A stretch of 64,000 nt of DNA, from NCBI GenBank assembly GCA_964030785.1, contig OZ034975.1, positions 39,393,569 to 39,457,568 on the forward strand, in the 5' to 3' direction. The translations under genes and the position numbers were made by a program. Position 1 is the first letter of the stretch. Every line of letters starts with the position of its first letter. This document shows, one piece after another, positions 59,241 through 64,000 of the stretch. The notes under the pieces are model-generated. The model searched no databases and had not been told where the DNA came from. It was given only the letters and a program-made list of their open reading frames with translations. Source of the DNA: Siderastrea siderea. Lineage: Eukaryota; Cnidaria; Anthozoa; Scleractinia; Rhizangiidae.

Positions 59241-60990
59241 GCCTTGTAGAATTGGGTTTCCCATCAAAAATTGTGAAATTACCTCAGCGGATCAAATAAA
59301 ACACGCTTAGGAATTCTATAAAGGTTTGGTCGCGGAAAAAAAGAAACGGTATACCTACCACAATTTGCTTATGAGCCTTTGTAGTTGCTCTTGACGATGC
59401 CTATTCAACAAACGGCCATAGAATTCTCTAAACTGTGAAACGTAAGCTTACCATTCAATTTCAGAGGGGTTTGTAGGATCGATTGCTTGCGATCGTTGTG
59501 GCTATTAAAGTTAAGATCCCTGCTTTCCCATTTATTATGAGTTCAATTGTGGTGGTGAAATGAGATACAAAATTGTTATGAATTAACCACGGCCTAAAAA
59601 AAAAGAGACTTTACTGAAATGGACAAATATTTTATTCAATAGATTGCCATAGCTTGGGAAATGACAGAAACACCATATCTAAGTTTGATGGCATCGCTCT
59701 CAAAAATCGACTGACATAGATTTCAAGCAAATTCCTCTTTTTTATAATTGGGCGTTATACAACATGGAACAAAATATCCGTTTAGCTTGGACGGTACACT
59801 GATCACAAACGTTTCATTATACCATGATTGCTTTTTCAAATTTCGCCTTTACCCTAGAATTCGGAATCTAAACAAAAATTGTGAAATTATCTCCGTTGGT
59901 CAAATAAAGACATGTTTAGAAATTCGACAAAAGGCTTGCTGCCCTTCCCCCCCCCTAAAAAAACCGTTTAGCTGCTGCAATTTGCTTAGCAGCCGTAATA
60001 GTTGCCCTTGATGATGCCTATTAAACAAACGCCATAGAATTCCCAACTGTTAAACCTAAGCTCACAATTCCATTTCAGAGAGGTTTGTAGGGTCGATTGC
60101 TTGTAGTTGTTATGGCTATTAAAGTTAAGATCCCTGCTTTCCCATTTATGATAAGTTAAGTTGAGGTGGTGAAATAAGATAAAAAACTGTTATGAATTAA
60201 CCACCGACTAAAAAAACAGTAAAAGCGGAGAAATCTTTTATTCGATAGATTGCAACAGCTTGGGGAAAGGATTAAAACACCAGATCTAAGTTCGAATGCT
60301 CTCAAAAATTAAACAACATAGATTTCAAGCATATATACCTCTCTTTTTATAATTGGGCGGAATACAACATGAAACAAAACAACTGTTCCGCTAGGATGGT
60401 ACACTGATCACAAACGTTTCATTTACACCATTGCTTTTGCAAATTTCGCCTTTATCCAAGAATTCGGTTTCTCATAAAAAATTGTGAAATTACCTCAGGT
60501 CAACTAAAACGTGCTTAGAAATTCTATAAAGGCTTGCTCGCGGAAAAAACCCTCATAGCTACCGCAAACTGCCTAGCAGCCGTGATAGTTGCCCTTGACG
60601 ATGCCTATTAAACAAACGGCCATAGAATTCTCTAAACCGTGAAACCTAAGCTTACAATTCAATTTCAGAGGGGTTAGTAGGATCGATTTCTTGCAGTTGT
60701 TTTGGCTTATTATGCTTAAAGTTCCCGGCTTTGTCATTTAGGATGAGTTAAGTGGTGGTGGTGAAATGAGATACAAAACTGCTATGAATTAACCACAACC
60801 TAAACAAAAGAACCTTTAACGTTTATTTAATAGATTGCCATAGCTTAGGGATATGATAGAAACACCAGATCTAAGTTTGACTACTCTCAAAAATTGACTA
60901 ACAAGATTTCAAGCGTATGTACATCTCTTTTTTAATTGGGCGAAATACAACTTGGACCAAAATAACTGTTCGGCTTCGATAGTGCACAGG
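59241..60990. repeat. ~0.6-kb tandem repeat, about 3 copies
   Basis: GATGCCTATT(C/A)AACAAACG followed by CCATAGAATTC recurs at about 59396, 60012 and 60599 (spacing 616 and 587 bp). Other shared words are AAAATTGTGAAATTA, TCAGAGGGGTTTGTAGG, TAAAGTTAAGATCCCTGC and TGGTGGTGAAATGAGAT. Frames within it are by-products. Confidence 0.88.
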
Positions 60991-63618
60991 GGCGTAGCTA
61001 GCCTTTAAGACATTAAGCCCGGGCCAACAGGAATTTCTGTGAGTTTTTTCAGTAGCCAAAAGGCTATTATTATTATTATTATTATTATTATTTCTTCTAC
61101 TGTTTTCGTTGCTACTATTCTACAGTTAAACCTCACCTTAAAAACGTAACAAGTCATGACTTTCAAAACAATATGTGTTAAAAGTGCTAATAGATTGTGC
61201 TCCAAACAAAGAAAAGGCTTTGGTCTAAAACCTTGAAACAGTTTTGCAAGTCCGAGCACCCAACCGGCGTTTTTTTCCCTTGTGCGCTCCTAATTTTCAG
61301 TGAGAGAGGATATGCCCCAAACGAAAACCAAGTAATTGTTTTGAGTCAGTTAGCAAAAGTACTAAGTAATTTCCTGTATTTAGCAATAGAGCAAAGTACA
61401 TCTTTAGCAGAGATGCGAATCTTTCATACATAACAGTTTTTATGATATAAAGCGAGTTGGGCGCTTGGCGAGGGGGACAAGCCGAAGAACCTACAGGACA
61501 AAGTAAGCTGCACAATTGAATTTTGTACTCTGGAAGACACACGTGTAAGAGAAGTCGCAATTAGCGTATCAAAAAAACAATACCAAAACATTAGAACAGT
61601 TCCAAAAGTATTGTCGCCCCTTCTATGAAGTAGAGTTGTATCAAGGACAGTTAAATCTGTCAGTTCATGTGGAATGGTGTTATAAAAAAATGGGGTATGC
61701 CAATCACAAAGTATTAACCCTCACTACTTTAATTTGGAACTCCATAATACATTTAATACAATAAATATTATACAACTTCATGACAATCTTATTTTAATAA
61801 TACTATTGAGTGCAAGAGCTTATTTTTTTAATGAACACATACAAGTAAATTGCAAGAACGGTCACCGCCTAACCTGGGGCCCGTTTCTCGAAACTCCCGA
61901 TAACTTACCGGGCCCGGTAAGTATTTTTTCAAGCTCATTTATTTATCAGCTAATGGTAATTATTGGCACAAACTTAGCGATATGCTTCACGAAATTATAA
62001 AGATTAAAATTTAGCTTTCAAAATCAATAAAAATTGGGATCAATTTGGCTTTCTGGGAAACCGGACGCGGTTTCAACAAATCGGCCTCGCTAAGATTACC
62101 GCGCCCGACATTACGAAACGCACCCGATAGTCAACTCACCACGGACAAGAAGTCGACCCCGATTTCTAAATCGAGTTCTGTTTTCCATGTTTAACCTCGA
62201 GCTCGATTTTTTGAAATATCGGACTCGAGTAAAATTTTTGATTCGAGGTCTATATCTAAACCGGGCTCGATATCTACACCGGGCTCCATTTTGTTGTCGG
62301 ACTCGGTTTTATCGCGGTATACCAACTGAGCACTCTTCTTGTTTTAACACGGTCTAGAAGACGAAAAATAAGGAGTCTCCCCTCCCCTGTCTCCCTTCTT
62401 AACTGCATCGTCACTCCCTGTTCCTGGACTTTTAACGGGAAAATTTACAATCAGCAATTTGCCATTCTCAAGTCTCCGTATTTAATAAAGCTTATTGTTA
62501 TTGTCAAGCAAGGTGTTTTATACCATTTTTCTATCTAGATACAAAAAAATTACAAAACATACAAGAAATCTAATTAGTTGCTACCATATTAACTATGTTT
62601 TTAAAAGACACTTAAAATTCTAATTTTGAACAGCGAATGCTACTACTTTACTTAACACTTCAACTGTAACGTTTTTATCTGATTATGCATGTAACTGACC
62701 AAAAGAGGGGACCTTCTCTTTAGTAACCGGGTGACCGTTGGTGTTACGGATGTTGAACGAGTAGTACAGTGAGAAAAGATCAGAAAAACGAAAATTGTGG
62801 TAATTAATTCTGCATATATTTTGCAGTGTTTTCGTGATTTGAGTATTTCCCTATTGCTATACAAAGTGCGAGAAACCTCTTTCAATAAATTACTAATTAA
62901 AACTTTTTTGTCTATTTTCTATTGTCAGTTACGGCATGTATCTAGATTTGGGGTTAATCCCCAGCTTCATCTGGCTTCTTGGTACCGGAAAAAAAATTGA
63001 TAGTCAACCATCAAAGAAAGCGAAAGTGAGACGCAATTGCTTGATGTATTTTACACACTTTATGACGCGACTTAAACCATTTGAACTACTCAACCTACGA
63101 AACTAGGGAAAAATCTGTGCGACCGTTTTCAAGTAAATCATGTTTCATCTTTTACGGGCTGATTTTGGTCATTCCTGCAACTTTCTCCAATATTTTAAGC
63201 AAGATAAACTGAACACTTAAAAACTTAACTTTCTCTTTTCAGTTGTACGATCTTTTATGAGTGCAAAACATTCTTAACCGACACTGAGTGTCTTAGGTGG
63301 ATGCGATTTTAAGATATTTCTATTTTTTAAAAACTGCTAAAATACAGCACACATTATTCAAAAAGTTCGTAATTTGCATTGAAAGATCTCTTAACTGCCC
63401 TTACAGATTTTATTTTTTATATTGATTCCTCTGTATATATATATGAAACGGCGGTGCTTCTCGTACGTAACACTTGTTAAGATTTAATTTAAAATGATAA
63501 GCATTTGACCATGTACGGGCTGATTCCCAAATGATCGCTACGATCGCTCGAATAAATGTTCAGCAATCGTTGTGATCATGTGAAACTACGCTTCAGCGTT
63601 CCGGAGGCAAGCAGCTAA
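60991..63618. other. Intergenic, microsatellite and a possible decayed MITE
   Basis: A (TTA)n run lies at about 61068-61093. Between 61875 and 62128 GGGGCCCGTTTCTCGAAA and GAAACGCACCC are loosely inverted with CCGGTAA / TTACCGCGCCC words, suggesting a decayed miniature element. GCTCGATAT and related words repeat at 62200-62300. No gene seen. Confidence 0.4.
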
Positions 63619-63825
63619 TTACAGGGAAATGTCTACTTTTTCAATAAAAACTTTAACAATCAGCCAGCCAAGTGTTTCTTCTGCCTTTTTTTCCAAGAGG
63701 TCGAGCGGCACTCCAGTTCCGAACATCTGCCCCTCCACGATTTGTTGATCCTCTAGTGTGATTACGGAGTCCGTATCTCCAGAGATGACGAACCTGCGAA
63801 GGTCGGAGAGATTGCAATAAGCGAC
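63619..63825 (-). CDS. Possible terminal exon of an unknown gene
   Basis: Reading leftward from an acceptor AGCAAGCAG|GTCGC at 63826, an open run of 68 codons ends in TAA at 63619-63621. Its composition looks coding (YCNLSDLRRFVISGDTDSV, then MFGTGVPLDLLEKKAEETLG). The upstream exon would lie beyond the window's right end or unseen. I do not recognise the family; the SGDTDSV string resembles a polymerase B motif, but the surrounding sequence does not. Confidence is low because a single short exon is weak evidence. Confidence 0.35.
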   Translation of the reverse strand, partial: VAYCNLSDLRRFVISGDTDSVITLEDQQIVEGQMFGTGVPLDLLEKKAEETLGWLIVKVFIEKVDISL

Positions 63826-64000
63826 CTGCTTGCTAGTTAAAGTTCAATTTAAAACATATGTCACGTGAAAATCATTTAGTTATAGGCTGTAAGGATAATT
63901 GATTTCATCTTAGTATTTTTATTGTTCATAATTTGTATTTCAATTGAACCCCCCGTCCCCTCCCCACCTATCAATCTTTTTCTTTGTGCGTTTGTGTATG

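Noticed and set aside
63619..63825. SGDTDSV as motif C of a family B DNA polymerase
   Set aside because: The residues before and after do not follow the polymerase pattern and the frame ends soon after; treated as chance similarity.

Overview
This is intron-rich eukaryotic DNA of animal type. It has GT-AG split exons, a LINE, a CACTA/EnSpm transposase, many miniature inverted-repeat elements (MITEs) and several satellites. The repeat and transposon flora suggests a cnidarian, most likely a stony coral or other anthozoan. That is inference from recognised family styles; no host marker gene fixes the species. I see no operons, CRISPR arrays, rRNA or tRNA genes.

The main discovery is one apparently complete giant DNA transposon at 31891-58285 (26,395 bp). 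It has about 50-bp terminal inverted repeats (46/50 identical between ends) and a 4-bp target duplication GTAA. It sits inside one unit of a 0.79-kb tandem repeat, and uninterrupted copies of the same site lie nearby at 31341 and 59075. Just inside each end is a satellite: 69-bp units on the left and 38-bp units on the right. Both are built on the palindrome TCAGAANTTCTGA and are inverted relative to each other.

Two divergent, multi-exon transcription units leave a shared central promoter (44363-45212). The minus-strand gene (10 exons, 773 codons plus stop, all phases consistent, no lesion) encodes a ParB/sulfiredoxin-like domain followed by an N4/N6 DNA-methyltransferase-like SAM-binding domain with no visible catalytic DPPY-type motif. 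The plus-strand unit starts with a string of small acidic exons, all phase 1. These can join in frame either to an intronless terminal exon encoding a compact DBF4-like protein (motifs N, M and C zinc finger; DBF4 activates CDC7 kinase) or, beyond a poly(A) signal, to seven exons encoding a DUF7869-type protein with a DDE-like acidic triad, the probable transposase. Joining the exons gives uninterrupted frames, so the element may be young or still functional.

Left of it, in order: a decayed LINE (1-1254, minus); a ~0.22-kb satellite (2.1-4.0 kb); a small two-exon unknown gene (6.9-8.3 kb, minus); a dead CACTA/EnSpm transposase (9.3-13.3 kb, minus) divergent from a broken coiled-coil gene (13.6-17.4 kb, plus); a GAAAAC/GTTTTC-rich region and a duplicated 268-bp block (17.4-19.6 kb); exons of an unknown acidic minus-strand gene (20.7-21.9 kb); and a 5.5-kb element with ~1-kb inverted arms and a TTAA duplication (22851-28399). 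Right of it: the rest of the 0.79-kb array, a ~0.6-kb satellite (59.2-61.0 kb), and mostly featureless DNA with one possible terminal exon at 63.6-63.8 kb.
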